The notes beneath the pieces were generated by a model. That model had not been told where the DNA came from, ran no database searches, and saw only the letters and a list, made by a program, of their open reading frames with translations. 64,000 nucleotides of DNA from Cyprinodon diabolis (taxonomy: Eukaryota > Chordata > Actinopteri > Cyprinodontiformes > Cyprinodontidae). A program made the position numbers and the translations under genes. Of this stretch, positions 10,633 through 22,602 are shown in pieces. The DNA lies in assembly GCA_030533445.1 (NCBI GenBank), contig CM060062.1:4627456-4691455 (forward strand), given 5' to 3'. Position 1 is the first letter of the stretch. Every line of letters begins with the position of its first letter.

Positions 10633-10645
10633 GATGATTATTTAA
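10633..10645 (+). repeat. Target-site duplication, right (13 bp)
   Basis: An exact copy of 10280-10292. Confidence 0.7.
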
Positions 10646-12999
10646 CCATCAAAATTAGGGAGACTTGGGAGAGTCAGTTGGGGTTGGTCTTTAATGAAGA
10701 CTGGTGCTGAAGGCGATTCACAGAATTTCTATTTTTTCCCGCCTGACCTTGATACAGTTTAAAGTTGTATTTATATGCTACTTGTAAGACTAGCACAGAG
10801 CTTTCCAGATATGGTAGATTGTGATAGATGTCATCTGTTTTTCTCCCGTCCAGCTCGTTCAAATTTTTTGGCAAATTTACTTCAACATTATATCTAAGGT
10901 AATTTTATGAACTATTCACATCTCACCATGTATTGTTATTTTTGGTCTTCTTGATGACTATACCTTATATTCTACTGAAGAATTGGAAGTAATAGCTTTC
11001 ACCTCACTGATTGCTAAACACCACCTCCATGGTGAATTCAAAATCCATGACTGCTCCCTCCATTACATGTTGAATTAAAGAGGTTATGTCTTTTTTAAAA
11101 TTGGAGAAAGTTAGATATTGAAGAAAGGGAAACTTGGGCAAATTTTACAACAAATGGCAACCGTTCATGGACTTTATTGTCGGTATGCATTCTCCTCTCT
11201 CTCCTTCCTCTGTCTTCCCCTCTTCTTTTTATAATTTATTCATGTATGTCATTCATCATGTCAATTTTCTCTGCTTGTTCCTGAAAACACTATCCAAGGG
11301 TGTATACAAACATGTTTAAAGCTGACATCAATGCTCGTCATTCCTGTATACATACATCAACAAAAATATGAAAAAAAAAACTAAACATGTCACAAAAATG
11401 TGTCCCAGCTGCCCTTGAGTCAGAAAACAGATTCAATTATTTTCCCCAAGTTGCTTCTTTGGCATCTTATCCATGTTCCTTATGGACAGTTTGTCTCAGT
11501 CAACAGCTGCTAGAAAACTACCAGAGGAGAACTATGTGGAAGCATTTTATAAAATCCGATTATCAAAGACCTGATAAGCTGCCAGTATTTGTTTTCATGA
11601 GCCCTGCCATGTTTTTACATGCAGCTGATCTAATTTTTAGTCTTGCTTTGCCGCCTACACAGATTCAAATTCTGGCAGGGGAATGCTTTCAGAAATACAA
11701 GCATGATCACACAGATCCGCTAGTAGTCCAACATGGCAGTGAGCCTTGATCATGCATGTGATTGCATCTAAAGTCAGTTCTCTTTAAAGAAGTTCATTTG
11801 CTTCAGTTGTGTCCCAGAAAAAGCCCCAGATGCAGCCATCTAAACTGCACCTAAACTCACAAAACTATTTGAAATAAAAAAAAACAACTTTTTATTTCCA
11901 CTACTGACACAGCCTAATACCAGCATAATAAATAAAGATTCAGCAAAAACTGTTGTTTTTCTTTTTTGACACCCCTAAGTTCATAAAATATGGATCCTAA
12001 CACTCGACTGTCTCTGGACATAATGTTATGAAACAACTTGGAAAAAAAGAGAAATCCACTAATAAGAATTCTGAAACACAAAAACTCTGTATATAGTTGT
12101 TAATAATTAGTTGAGGGCCATGATGGCATCAGTAGCTAATCTCTTCCCCTTGACTGAGCTGAGGAAGCAAATAAAGCAGCTAATGAGCAGCATGGCATCA
12201 TTAAAACAACTAGGATCAGTCTCTGTGGGACAGGAGCAGTTTCCACATTGCCCACACGCCCAATCATGCTCCCACTCTCCACCATGAAAGCTCCCAACAT
12301 GCTGCTGTCAGCTGCCTCTAAGCTCATCTATATCACCAAGTCTGTCAGAGTATTTTAAGGTTGCTGCTGAGAAAGCACACTGTTGTAAAGCGGGAAACTG
12401 GAGTATGTAAACTGTGGCAGATGCAGCTCAGCAGGGGTGAAAAACACAAGTTTCACCTTAAAGACTGACAGTAGGGGGTTTATAACCAAACATTGTTCTA
12501 GAGAGTCCTGAATCCTGCAAAAACATCCTCTGAAATGATGTTAAATAGCATTAAAAACCTGCTGGAATGTGTAACAACCACAGAGTGCATGTAAAACATA
12601 AATCCTTCCCATTATAACACATCTCTTCTCAAGAATATAAAGTATTTACTCTAAAATAAACCCTATTGCACTAAATTTACATCCCAAACGAGAAGTCCAC
12701 TGAGGTCATTAAAGTGTTCTGCCACAATTCAGAGAAGAAAAAGTCATATGCTCTCACTACACAGGATGCACCAATAATAATTACACACGTCTCACCAATC
12801 AGCCATTGAACAATTGAACATTAGACTGGTGTGGTCTTTATAAATTCTGATAAATGGATTTCTCAGTAGCCAAAGACCTGCCTCAGACTTAAAAGTAGAC
12901 TTCCATCAGACACCACCCAGTGGCTCACATGGTAAATGTGTTTACCTTTCTGAGTAGTTTTTATCCCAAAAACTCCAAAAAAGTTTACAAAAAAAAAAA
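10646..12999. other. Unassigned sequence
   Basis: No gene or repeat recognised. The 120-residue frame at 11387-11749 has no signal peptide, domain or composition that supports a gene. Confidence 0.35.
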
Positions 13000-13075
13000 T
13001 CATCAATCATTGGACTTTGTTTTCCAAGTCTGAAGATGTTTCGTTTCCCATCCAGGAAGTTTTTCCAAATCACAA
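13000..13075 (+). mobile_element. Half copy of the foldback repeat
   Basis: 'ggactttgttttccaagtctgaagatgtttcg' type sequence resembles the left arm of the 10293-10632 element. It is followed by 'cccatccaggaagtttttcc'. There is no matching second arm. Confidence 0.5.
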
Positions 13076-13197
13076 TGCCTGGAATAGCGTTAATTTCAAA
13101 GCTTAGGGGTCATAGATGTTCAAACCCCATCGACACCTCCTATCTCTGCAAATCTCAATTCTAAACTTCCACCATAAAACGGCTCAATTCTAACAAA

Positions 13198-13591
13198 GCC
13201 CAGAGTTGACGTAAACTCGGGGATGTTGCCTTATTTGGTTCTGGCCTGTATTTTTGTCCCGCCTCAGGGGGGCGGATATGAAGTGTCGACTGCTAGGCCG
13301 CCAGACCTCAGCAGACAGCCATGAGCCGCCCGTCCTCAGCCAGAGGAAGGGGGCCGGTAAGGCAGGTGGAGGGAGGCACTGGGCCGCCTGTGTCCAGGCT
13401 ACCATCACTGGGTTACTGGCTCCCTGCCCCCGTCCGCCAGGGTTCCCGGACCAGCCCCGGAGCTCACGGCTCGGTTCTGTCACACTGTAGTCGACCAAAA
13501 TCCTGAACAATTTTGAAATTCCCCCCCAGACATTTTTTTAGGTATGAAAAGTAGGACATGTCCGTGAAAAATAGGACGTCTGGTCACCCTA
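13198..13591. mobile_element. One-ended hAT-like relic with GC-rich body
   Basis: The right terminus, read inward, is TAGGGTGACCAGACGTCC, almost the same as the termini of the intact element at 37458-37984 (TAGGGTGACCAAACGTCC). The 300 bp before it are conspicuously G+C- and CpG-rich against an A+T-rich background. Open frames on both strands there (13190-13510) come from that composition. No left terminus was found, so the start is an estimate. Confidence 0.55.
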
Positions 13592-16500
13592 CCATAGCAA
13601 CAGTTTGATGTTTCAGTGAGTGAGTGCTTGTTGCTATGATGCGTCTTTGCTCAGGAGCTTTGCTCGTTGTAAACCAACCAATTGGAGCACAGCTCATCTA
13701 AATATTCATGATCATACCATAAAAGGAAGAAAATCTGTCGTTTCATTTTATGGATTTTAACCAGGCTGCTTTAGGGCTCATAGAACAGCAATTATGCCAT
13801 TTTCAGCCCAACCAATGTTACACACCCTATTCAGAGACCTTAAGGACCAGCACCAGATACCCTATAGAACCATTCTATCACCCCTTTATAAAGTAGCCCA
13901 ACAAAGCCTTGTTATGGTTAAGAAATCATGTAAATTGAACGAAAAGAACAGTTCCACCCTTCAGTAATAGGGAGTCGTTAAGGTCTTTGTTGGCCTGTAA
14001 TACTTGGTACTGGCCTATGCCTCTGAAAAGGAAGTCAAAGGGTCATTGTGGGCCTGGCTGACCAGGTGAGATGTTATGGCCCCCTGGTTTTGGCCACCTG
14101 CATAGGGATGATGGTTGAACTCCTTTCCTTATGCAGGGAACTGCCTTTTGCATAGGAGATACTACGGTAAGTGGTAATATAAAACCAACACTTAACAGCT
14201 TTAATTGGATTTAACTTAGCCAATCAACTCTTTGGAGAAAATAACTCCATTATTATTGAAGCATCACAAACGCATCAACACTGGGACTTTACCATATTTG
14301 ATTCTGCTGTGTAAACGCAAAATGATATCTTAAGACATTTTGGAGTGGTATTACCCACAGTTAAATAAATCCAGCACCAACAAGTCCCGAAGGAAATAGG
14401 AAACCCAACAGTGGAGTTTTGAAATAGAAGCAAAAAGTTTGGGTGGACAAGCGGACTGAAAACCCTTCTAGCCATTCATACCTGGTATTTGCATAACTGT
14501 CTTAGAAAGTCCAAAGAGAGCTTTGCTTAGATTTTTTGCTGGATCAGTCCTCTGATTAGTTTCATCGATTTAAAAATTTTGGGCAGATCATTGGTGCTTG
14601 TCTCTTCAGTAAATGTTGGCTGTGACTGTTTTAAAGCTAGAAAGCTAGATAAGTGGACAGGAAAGTGCACATCCAGAACCGACGTGCTGAGGGCTGCTAA
14701 CCATTGTCATACATCCCTGATGACTCTTTTCTAATACAGGCAGAGCTATTACTATTAATAGGGGTGTCAGCGTGTAAGCCCAGAGCAGGACGCTTCCTCT
14801 AAAAGCATCAGGCAGGGCTCTGTCACACTGCTGTGTCACAAACCAGTGACTCCAGCTGACAGGAAAAATCTTTTTGGTCTCATTGTAATTATTGACAGCT
14901 CTGTGAATGAGTGCTCATTCATCCAGTACTATTTCTCAGTCAGTGGGCAACTTTTCTATTGATCGGAGGACATGATTCAAACAGAGTGTGCAAGTAGCCA
15001 ATCAAATAGATCCAGTTATGGTAAATTATTGGTGAAAATATCAGTATAAGCTGAGCGGACAGTCTTAGATTATAAGCCTCTTGCAGAGCGCTAAGCTTTC
15101 AGACAGGAATTATAACTTTACATAAAAGTACTTTATCATCTATGAAACAAGGCAAACTGGTGCTGCAAGGCAGCAATCCTTTTTGGAACCTGTTCTATTC
15201 TGCTGAATATTATACAGCATAAAATCTACCTCTACCTGACTCCTGGAGCTACCCTTTTCTGCTTTTTGTCTTTTATTTAACCTCTTTTTTGGAGTGAAAG
15301 CTTTTCAAAGTTAAATTATTCTTAGTCTTTGAATATAAATGATGTATCCAGGCGTATGCATGAATTATACTATTATTAAAATATATTCATTTCAGTAAAT
15401 GGGATGCACTAATATGATGGTATTCTAGGGAAAAAACATTTATTTTGCTAATTGATTAATCTGTCAATCATTTTTTAGATTAACCAATCAATAATCAGAC
15501 AGAAAAAAGTTATTTTTACAGAAATTAAACCAAGTGTAGCTACAACTATAAAACTTAAGGAGTTCTGTGCATATTTATAGACAATAATGTCTTTAATGAA
15601 AAACCTTTATAGATATTTTTTTATATTTTTTTCATTATCATTCATATCATATTCATTCATATCATATTATTTTTCAGTTAATGTCATGTGTTAGAGACTG
15701 TGTACTGCTGTTAACAATTAATTGATCACTAAATCAATTGATGGGAAAGATTATTCGAGGCCATCAGACAGGAAGCTTCATCTGACAGTCATACAGCAGC
15801 TCTCGGAGCTGAGGGTAAAGTTAGGTTTTGCTTTTAGATTTGGAGAAAGCGCATGACTACCGTGAGGAATTTGGTGCTGATTTAGGGATCTGATTTTTGA
15901 TTCTCAGATTTAGGAGCCTGAGGGTCACATCTTCCTTTTGTTCAGCTGTCGGTTGGTCTCTACATGCAGGCTCACTCTGCAAGCTTTGAAGTTGTTTGTA
16001 GCTGATATGGAATATCTAGGATGAGTCAGCTCCTCTGGTCTCATCACATCGTTCTGGCCTGCAAAAAAATGTATTCCCCCTGGGCTGGGAGTCAGACTTT
16101 GCCACAAGTGGAGGGGTTTAACCAACTTGCCGACCTTTTTTCGTGTAATAATAGAATAAAATGTGCAATGGATAGATGGGTTAGGATTTCTAATGCAGCC
16201 ATAACTCTGGTCTGTGTGGTAAAGAAAGAGCTAAACTCTGGATTTACGTTCAGATTTTCATCTTATCGAAATACACCAGGAAAAAAGATTCCCAATGCAA
16301 GCAGTCAGACTGAACATTGTGTTGTAAATGTAGCTCTTGATGTCACCATGTCTTGCTCTTCATCATTTATGCACTTAAACCATTTTTTAAAAGTGAAATA
16401 CAGACCCTGAAAAAGAATAATGATGCCCTGAAGTCATTTTTATCAGGTCTTAAATCGTCTTAACTTTGATAAATGACCAGGCAAGTCCTCTAAAGTTTTT

Positions 16501-17765
16501 ACTTTTTGGCATCACTCATTGCAGTTAGACTTAGAGACTGTTTAATTTATTTATTACATTATTATTTATTACAGCATTTGTATTTTTCCCTACATATTGA
16601 GGTTTAGCACATTCATAAACTACAGTAATGCAAAACAAAGCAAAAAATGTATGGAAAATTATTTGCAGCCAAAAAAGGGAGCTACAGTCTCTATACGAAA
16701 GTAAGCACAGTTCAGAGCAGAAAAAATTGCCTTCACACATGAAAGGATCCCTTCTTCCATATAATGAGCTGCTGGGAGCAGACTTGATGCTGTGGGAGCA
16801 AACACTATTTTTATCCACTGAAATGAAACAGATAAACTTGAGTTTTATTAGCAAATGAGCAGAAATGTAATAAAAAATCACAGCTATACTGTGGAAAGAT
16901 TATTCTCTAATGGACTGTTATGATGAAGGGGGCGCACACATAACACACACCCTCACCTGCACACTAAACTGACAGATTCGCTGAGTTGAGAAGGTTGATG
17001 CTATTTACAGTACCAGGGCATCAAGTGTGCAGAATGTATTCAGTGAAGCACTTGATCAACCATGCTTTAAATTGACTAACCATACTCACGTGTGCATAGA
17101 GTGGCAAAAATTCATTTTCAGTTCATTTTCAACTATACCGAAGCTGGAAAACTCGGCCTCCTTTTTATCTCATACTTCACAGTCTGTGAAACTGTTTAAA
17201 CGATGTGAGCAAAACGATGAAGAGGAACAAACATTTTGTGCTTAAATTCTTTTTAGTTTTTGAGGAAAAATTCAATGTTCAATCACAAGTAAAATGGTAA
17301 AATAGAAACAAAGCTTTTCTGGCAAAAAAAAAACCAGATTTAGGTCTAGATACAACTTTAATATGTTTCTTCATAATTATTTTAATAAAACCGTCCTCCC
17401 TGTAGTTAGTTTTTCTTTAATTCAATTTTAAATTGTCATTTATAGAAATTTTTTTTGAGAAAATAGGATTATTTCCTAAGGAAATTGGAAGACAAAATAA
17501 ACAACTGAGTACCTGCGTCATAAAAGTAAAAGTTCCTTTAGACGATAGTTGAAAATAAAAAAGCATATTAAATGGTCATAAAATACATGTATTGACTAAT
17601 ATATAGAAACTTACAAAGAAATACAAATTGGTATAAAGTAAAATTAAACTATAATTTAGATTTTAGATAAATGGAAATATTTATTTGTGAAAAAAAATCA
17701 AAGCAAAAATATTTAGGTCTAATGTAAGCTCAGTCAGAATGAGCCATGTTATGGAATCTGTAATT

Positions 17766-17767
<2 letters not shown>
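13592..17767. other. Unassigned sequence
   Basis: Over 4 kb with no recognisable gene or repeat except a short 'ttcatatcat' tandem near 15640-15668. Frames at 16021-16410 and 16531-16881 show no domain. Confidence 0.35.

Positions 17768-17819
<52 letters not shown>
17768..17819. repeat. (TA)n microsatellite
   Basis: An unbroken TA dinucleotide tract of about 52 bp. Confidence 0.95.
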
Positions 17820-17820
<1 letters not shown>

Positions 17821-18149
17821 TGTATATATAGTCAAGTCAGAAGGTCAAAGTCTTAAAAAGAAGGAATAGGAAAATTTTGTACAGAGTGGGTGCACATGAC
17901 ATACATGGAGAATTACATGAAGCACTTAAGTATCACTGATGCCTGATATGAAAAAAAACAAATCTGTAATGTGGAGGATGGGTGCAAGCATCATGTAAAT
18001 ACAGGACTTCAACGAAATTCAAAAGGACATACAAAACTGAGACACCAAAAAAAAAAAGAAAAAAAAATACAAACAAAACAAAGCTGCTTCAAGTTGCAAA
18101 AACAGAATAAAGCTTCGGACAAAGCTACAAACTAGTAGCCTTGTAAACT

Positions 18150-18850
18150 AGCCCCACCCACCAGCGGCAAAAATAATTTTTGCCTGCGAGTGGTCTAGCC
18201 TCGATCAATGCCCCAGGCCCTAGAACTGGCGGGCCAATCACAACGCAGAGATGTGTTTTGAATCTTTGGATTCATGGAGCACTCCATTGAAAGTTAAAAG
18301 TAATCTTTCTGTTGCTGTTGATCAATAAAATTATTTTTTAAGATCATTTGAGAATATTGAAAATATGATAATTTAAAGCGTCACTGTATGGTTAATTTAC
18401 TGATTGTGTAATTAAAAAAACAATTTCCGAAGTTGAGAGCACCGCGGCAACCAGCGGATCTCCGAAGCTATGGAATCCAGCGCTAACCACAGCCCATCTG
18501 CAGCGGCCCTTTCTCGGCATAGTCGTCTAATGGTCTAATGGTGATTTTTGACTCAGCTTTGGAAGGGTTAGACTTGGGGTTTTCGTTGAAACGTGAGCAG
18601 GAAAAAGCTCTACGCTCTTTCACTTTTAAGAAGGACGTATTCACCGTTTTACTGACATGCTGTTTGTTTCCACTCCCTCACAAGCGTTCTGTCGTGCTTC
18701 CTACGTCGTAGTCAGTTGCGTTCATTGGTCAAAGCGTTGGCCAATAGGCACAGACATGGTTTGAAAAACAACGGGTTGTTCTCATCAACAATCTTCTGAT
18801 GTCTCTATCATCGGGGCCAGACTAAATTACACATTTAATCTCACATTAAG
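18150..18850. repeat. Possible degenerate DNA element
   Basis: Outer sequences GTCTAGCCTCGATCAA (about 18192) and, inverted, GTCTGGCCCCGATGAT (about 18810-18825) match at 12 of 16 positions. The interior carries CpG-rich patches and CCAAT-like boxes ('gccaatcaca', 'gccaataggc'). No target duplication is seen. It could instead be ordinary sequence. Confidence 0.35.
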
Positions 18851-19272
18851 TCTGGTTTATCATGCTAGCAAACTAGTGCTGTAAAACAAAACGTGCTCCA
18901 GACCATCAGGACAAGATGATCATCAACTCGTATGAGTCAAGAACATACAGTATCCTTTACAAGAAATTCATGCATATGGACCAAACCATAAGCAAAAGCA
19001 AAAATGTTTGCACCTACAGTATATCTGGATGGAAGAAAAAAAGATATGCTTTTAAAACATTTTATCTCACAAAGCATCCCATTTAAGTTTTTACTTCATT
19101 TCCTTCTGAGTACAGCAAATCACCAAGAACACTTAAGCCAGAGTGGAAGTGTGTTAGCACTAGCCATGATAAGCGCTATCGGTTTAGTGCTGGCAGTAGG
19201 GAAGGAGAAGAACAATATGCCTTCTAGGGCTAATTCAGTTGGAACAATTTAAGGCATTCTTTGGGACACTAA
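18851..19272. other. Unassigned sequence
   Basis: Nothing recognised. Confidence 0.35.
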
Positions 19273-20101
19273 TGCTATGTTCAGACCACAGGCAGCAGAA
19301 GTAGCAAAAGCGCGCGTGGTGCTTCATTTTTTAAGCTTGTACAAGTTCAGTTCTGATGTGTGGCTGAAGCCTCTTTGCTGCTCTTGCTGCGTGGTTGAAA
19401 AGTGGGTCTTATGCGCGTTTGCCAGAGCTACCCTATCCTTTCTTTACTTGTAACAATAGCAGCTATATTTGCCACAAGTGGGTAAAAAGTAGTTTTAATA
19501 TGTTTTTAAGTGAGAAAGTCCACTTGAAAAGTTTCATCTGTGCAGTCAGTTCATCTAGAATACCATCCTGCCTTCAAATATTATTTCGCTGTCGAAGCCG
19601 CTCAGATCCCCATACACTGGTGGTGCGCTGTCATTGGGAATCCCGTTCAACAGTAGAACTGGCCCGGTTGCCTCTTTGCGGTCTTTCGCTACTGTTTGCA
19701 GCTGGAAGGCGTTTCTCATGGACATGATCCAAACTGGCACTAGAATAAAAAAAGCGAACCTATTTTGCCGGCAGATTTCTACATTTTAAGTTAATTTAGG
19801 CGTTAATAAACTGTTTCAGAGGAGTGATCACAGCGCTCTGCATCAGCAGTGCTGTGTCTGTCTCCCTGCCAGCTCCCAGATCAGCTTCTCTGATTGGTTG
19901 ATGAAATTTTTCGAACTCTAGCAGTTGCTGCTTCTGAAGCGCTTTACGCGCATCAGATGGTCAGAAGCTCGTGAGGTCCTGCTTCAGTTGCTCAGACCCA
20001 CTGCAGGACGTTTTGCTGCACCTTGATGCGCGTCAAGCATTGACTTTGCATGTAAACTAGGTGCTTCTGCTGCCTCTGCTGCTTGCTGTCTGAACGTAGC
20101 A
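19273..20101. mobile_element. Non-autonomous DNA transposon with TGCTAYGTTCAGAC termini
   Basis: The left end TGCTATGTTCAGACCACAGG pairs with the inverted right end TGCTACGTTCAGACAGCAAG. Inside both are repeated 'gcagcagaag'-type and CpG-containing 'gcgcg/gcgcat' sequences. The bases just outside are TAA and TAT. That could be a damaged 3-bp PIF/Harbinger-type target duplication, but it is not an exact repeat. Two open frames inside (19395-19727 plus, 19555-19740 minus) have no domain I know. Confidence 0.6.
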
Positions 20102-20217
20102 TATTAGATTAGATTAGATTAGATTAGATGAGCTTTATTGATCTCAGAGCAGAGAAATTCACTTGTCACATATTGGGATAGAAGTCAAAGAAGGTGCAAA
20201 CAAGGAGGAAAAGGTGC
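20102..20217 (-). mobile_element. LINE 3' tail with (AGATT)n
   Basis: A pentanucleotide run (ATTAG)n at 20102-20128 precedes 'ctttattgatctcag...gaaattcacttgtcac'. On the minus strand this reads as the 3' end of a non-LTR element followed by its short tandem tail. Only the end is present. Confidence 0.5.
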
Positions 20218-20910
20218 ATTAAAGGAATAGTACACCCAAAACATGATTAGCCTTCATTTTCTACTCACCCCCATGCTGAACAACACTCTGGAGTACTTTT
20301 TTGATATCTCAAATGCATCTGGAGATCTGGGAGGCTTCTTGCTGTCTGCTGACATTCAAATAATGGAGGTCTATGGCGCACGAGGCAGAAAGGTCCATAA
20401 AAGTCCACAAAAAACGTGTCAATATTCCTCCATACTGCTCGTCCAATGTATTCCAAGTGTCCTGAGTGGGTAGCGTCCATAATTTACTCGAAACAAAGTC
20501 ATTTAGAATGTTTTTAGAGCAGTAGTGTATAGGATTTCCTAAAAGCGCGCGCCTGCGAGTTCACGAGCCTACGGAAACCGCGGCAGACCAAACCAGATGA
20601 AAGTGCGCATTCAGCTCGGTAAAGAACTCATGCTCTTCCTCAACACTGAAGTCCTCAGACATTTTTCTTTCGTTGTTTCTTTCTTTGCACAGGTAAACAG
20701 CACATTTCTTCTTCTACGCTTGCATTATCAAGAGCAGACGCTCTAAGTAACTCATTCTATGGCCTTTTCGTACTACAACATTAGCTGCATTTTTAGTTAT
20801 AGCATTTCCATAAGATTTGATCTCTGCTGAATGAGGGGTACAAATAGAAGTAACATCCATATAAAGCCTGGAGAAAGATGCTTGTCAAGGACTCTACTCT
20901 GCCCTTTAAG
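20218..20910. repeat. Dispersed fish repeat beginning 'aaaggaatagtacaccc'
   Basis: The opening 'taaaggaatagtacacccaa...ctactcacccccatgc' matches a fish repeat type I know by pattern. A 'ccctttaag' at the far end (about 20901) is a weak inverted partner. The interior has a CpG-rich stretch at 20540-20590. Limits are approximate. Confidence 0.45.
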
Positions 20911-21844
20911 AGTCAGAGAATCCATTCTGCTGAATGCAGCTTTTTTAGGAAACGCTCTAAGATTGTTGGGTTTTTTCTAAGTATGTCCTGGGGGACCAGC
21001 TGTTTAATGATGTGCACTTCATGCAATGAACCAACACTGGATGTAAATATAAGAACACTGACTGAAGGGCAACTGTTTCCATTCACCGAGTAATGGTCAC
21101 TAAAACAGATGAATGGTAGCCTGATGGGCACTGGAAGGCCCCATGTCAGCAAATGCACTCCTCTTCTCTGATTGGTTAGGTTTGTGTTTTCTCCTTTTTA
21201 TAAAAAAAACTAAAATAGTCTTAGAAAAGGATTGATGATTAAAGATAAAAAAAAATAAACTAATTAAATTGCTGACCTCTTGACCCCAAACACAGAGCCT
21301 CAGTTACTTTATTATAAAACTGGGCTATATCCCACTTTGCTGAAATGATTAGTTTACTTTTTACTCATGATTTTCCACTGAAGTATCACTTCCTGAAGCC
21401 CATTGACATAAATGGAAAGATATTTCCCAAACTGGACAAAGTTGTCTTTATAACATGTGATGTACCAGAGGTGTTTACATGGTGCTGATGGCAGGATTGT
21501 AGCAAATAGAAATGTCCACCATGTATGTCTTAGTCATTTTTAGGATGTCATATTTTGCTTCAATGATGCGGCATTATGGCCACACTAATACTTTTTTAAC
21601 TAAGAGAAGAAATCCTAACATTTAGAGAATAAAGTCATGAAGTGAGAGTAGAGCCATAATACTATGAGACACAATAGTTCTTTTAGTTGGATAAAAGCTT
21701 CAATAGAGTTTTTTTTTCTCATTTTACTTGTTATACTTAATAGTGTGCAATCAACCCATGTATGAATGTACGGACAGTATTATCCAAAGGCAGGATAAAT
21801 AATAGTAAAAAAAAAAAAAGCCATAATTTGAAGCCATAAGCTTA
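20911..21844. other. Unassigned sequence
   Basis: No gene or repeat recognised. Confidence 0.35.
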
Positions 21845-22290
21845 GGTCTTTCGACATTTGCTGCAAGATGCTACATAACTTCTATAAGCCTGTGGTGGAG
21901 AGTGTCATCTATTCCTCCATCCACTTTTTTAGAGATAATGACTTAAAAAAGTTCAACAAGCTAATTAAAAAGGCCAGTTCTGTTCTAGGAACTCCTCTGG
22001 AACCTCTGGAGATTAATTCACAAAGAATTGTGCATAAAGTGAAGAACATTAAAGACAATAGTGTGCATCCTCTTCAGAAGATTTTTAGAACAACAACAGT
22101 GTCTTCATTAAGAGGCTTCTCCAGATCCTGTGCAGGACAAACCGCTACAGGAGATCCTTCCTGTCTACAGCTATCAACACCTACACCTGTTTAAATTTAG
22201 CTTATGAGTTACAGCAACATTTAATTTCCCTTTGGGATTAATTAAGTATTTTACATTTGAATTGAATTGAATTTAAAATGAGTTCCTATA
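21845..22290 (+). mobile_element. LINE ORF2 C-terminus and 3' UTR (CR1/L2/Rex1-like)
   Basis: The frame from 21868 encodes MLHNFYKPVVESVIYSSI, then a DLKKFNKLIKKASSVLGTPL segment and VHPLQ. After a frame change comes NRYRRSFLSTAINTY near 22138-22180. These are landmarks of the C-terminal end of fish non-LTR reverse transcriptases. The end 'aatttccctttgggattaattaag' and the (GAATT)n tail at 22257-22273 mark a true LINE 3' terminus. The palm and endonuclease are absent, so the copy is 5'-truncated and dead. Confidence 0.75.
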
Positions 22291-22538
22291 CATTATTATT
22301 CATAAAATAACAAAAAATACCAAGAGACACTATAAAAACAGAAAATAAAATAAAAAAGAGGAAATTTAGGACTTTTCTTTTATTAAATTTCAATGGAGTT
22401 ATATCAAACAAACTTAAGCCTGAGCCGAGAATTTTAACTAAGGAGGAAGACTGCTCTTTTTTTATAATAGTTTACATTAAAGCATGCTGCTTCTGTAATC
22501 TTGTAATATCATTCCTGTTATGTATATTATTTTATTCT

Positions 22539-22602
22539 CCATCCATCCATCCATCCATCCATCCATCCATCCATCCATCCATCCATCCATCCATCCATCC
22601 AT
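22539..22602. repeat. (CATC)n tail microsatellite of the Rex3 copy
   Basis: A pure tetranucleotide tract adjoining the 3' end of the RTE element on the minus strand. Rex3-type elements are known to end in GATG repeats, so this is most simply its tail. Confidence 0.85.

Noticed and set aside
13190..13510. Overlapping plus and minus frames in GC-rich DNA
   Set aside because: Open because of high G+C in a hAT relic; no domain.
22539..22602. Regularly spaced repeats as a CRISPR array
   Set aside because: Simple tetranucleotide microsatellite attached to a LINE 3' end in a eukaryotic genome.
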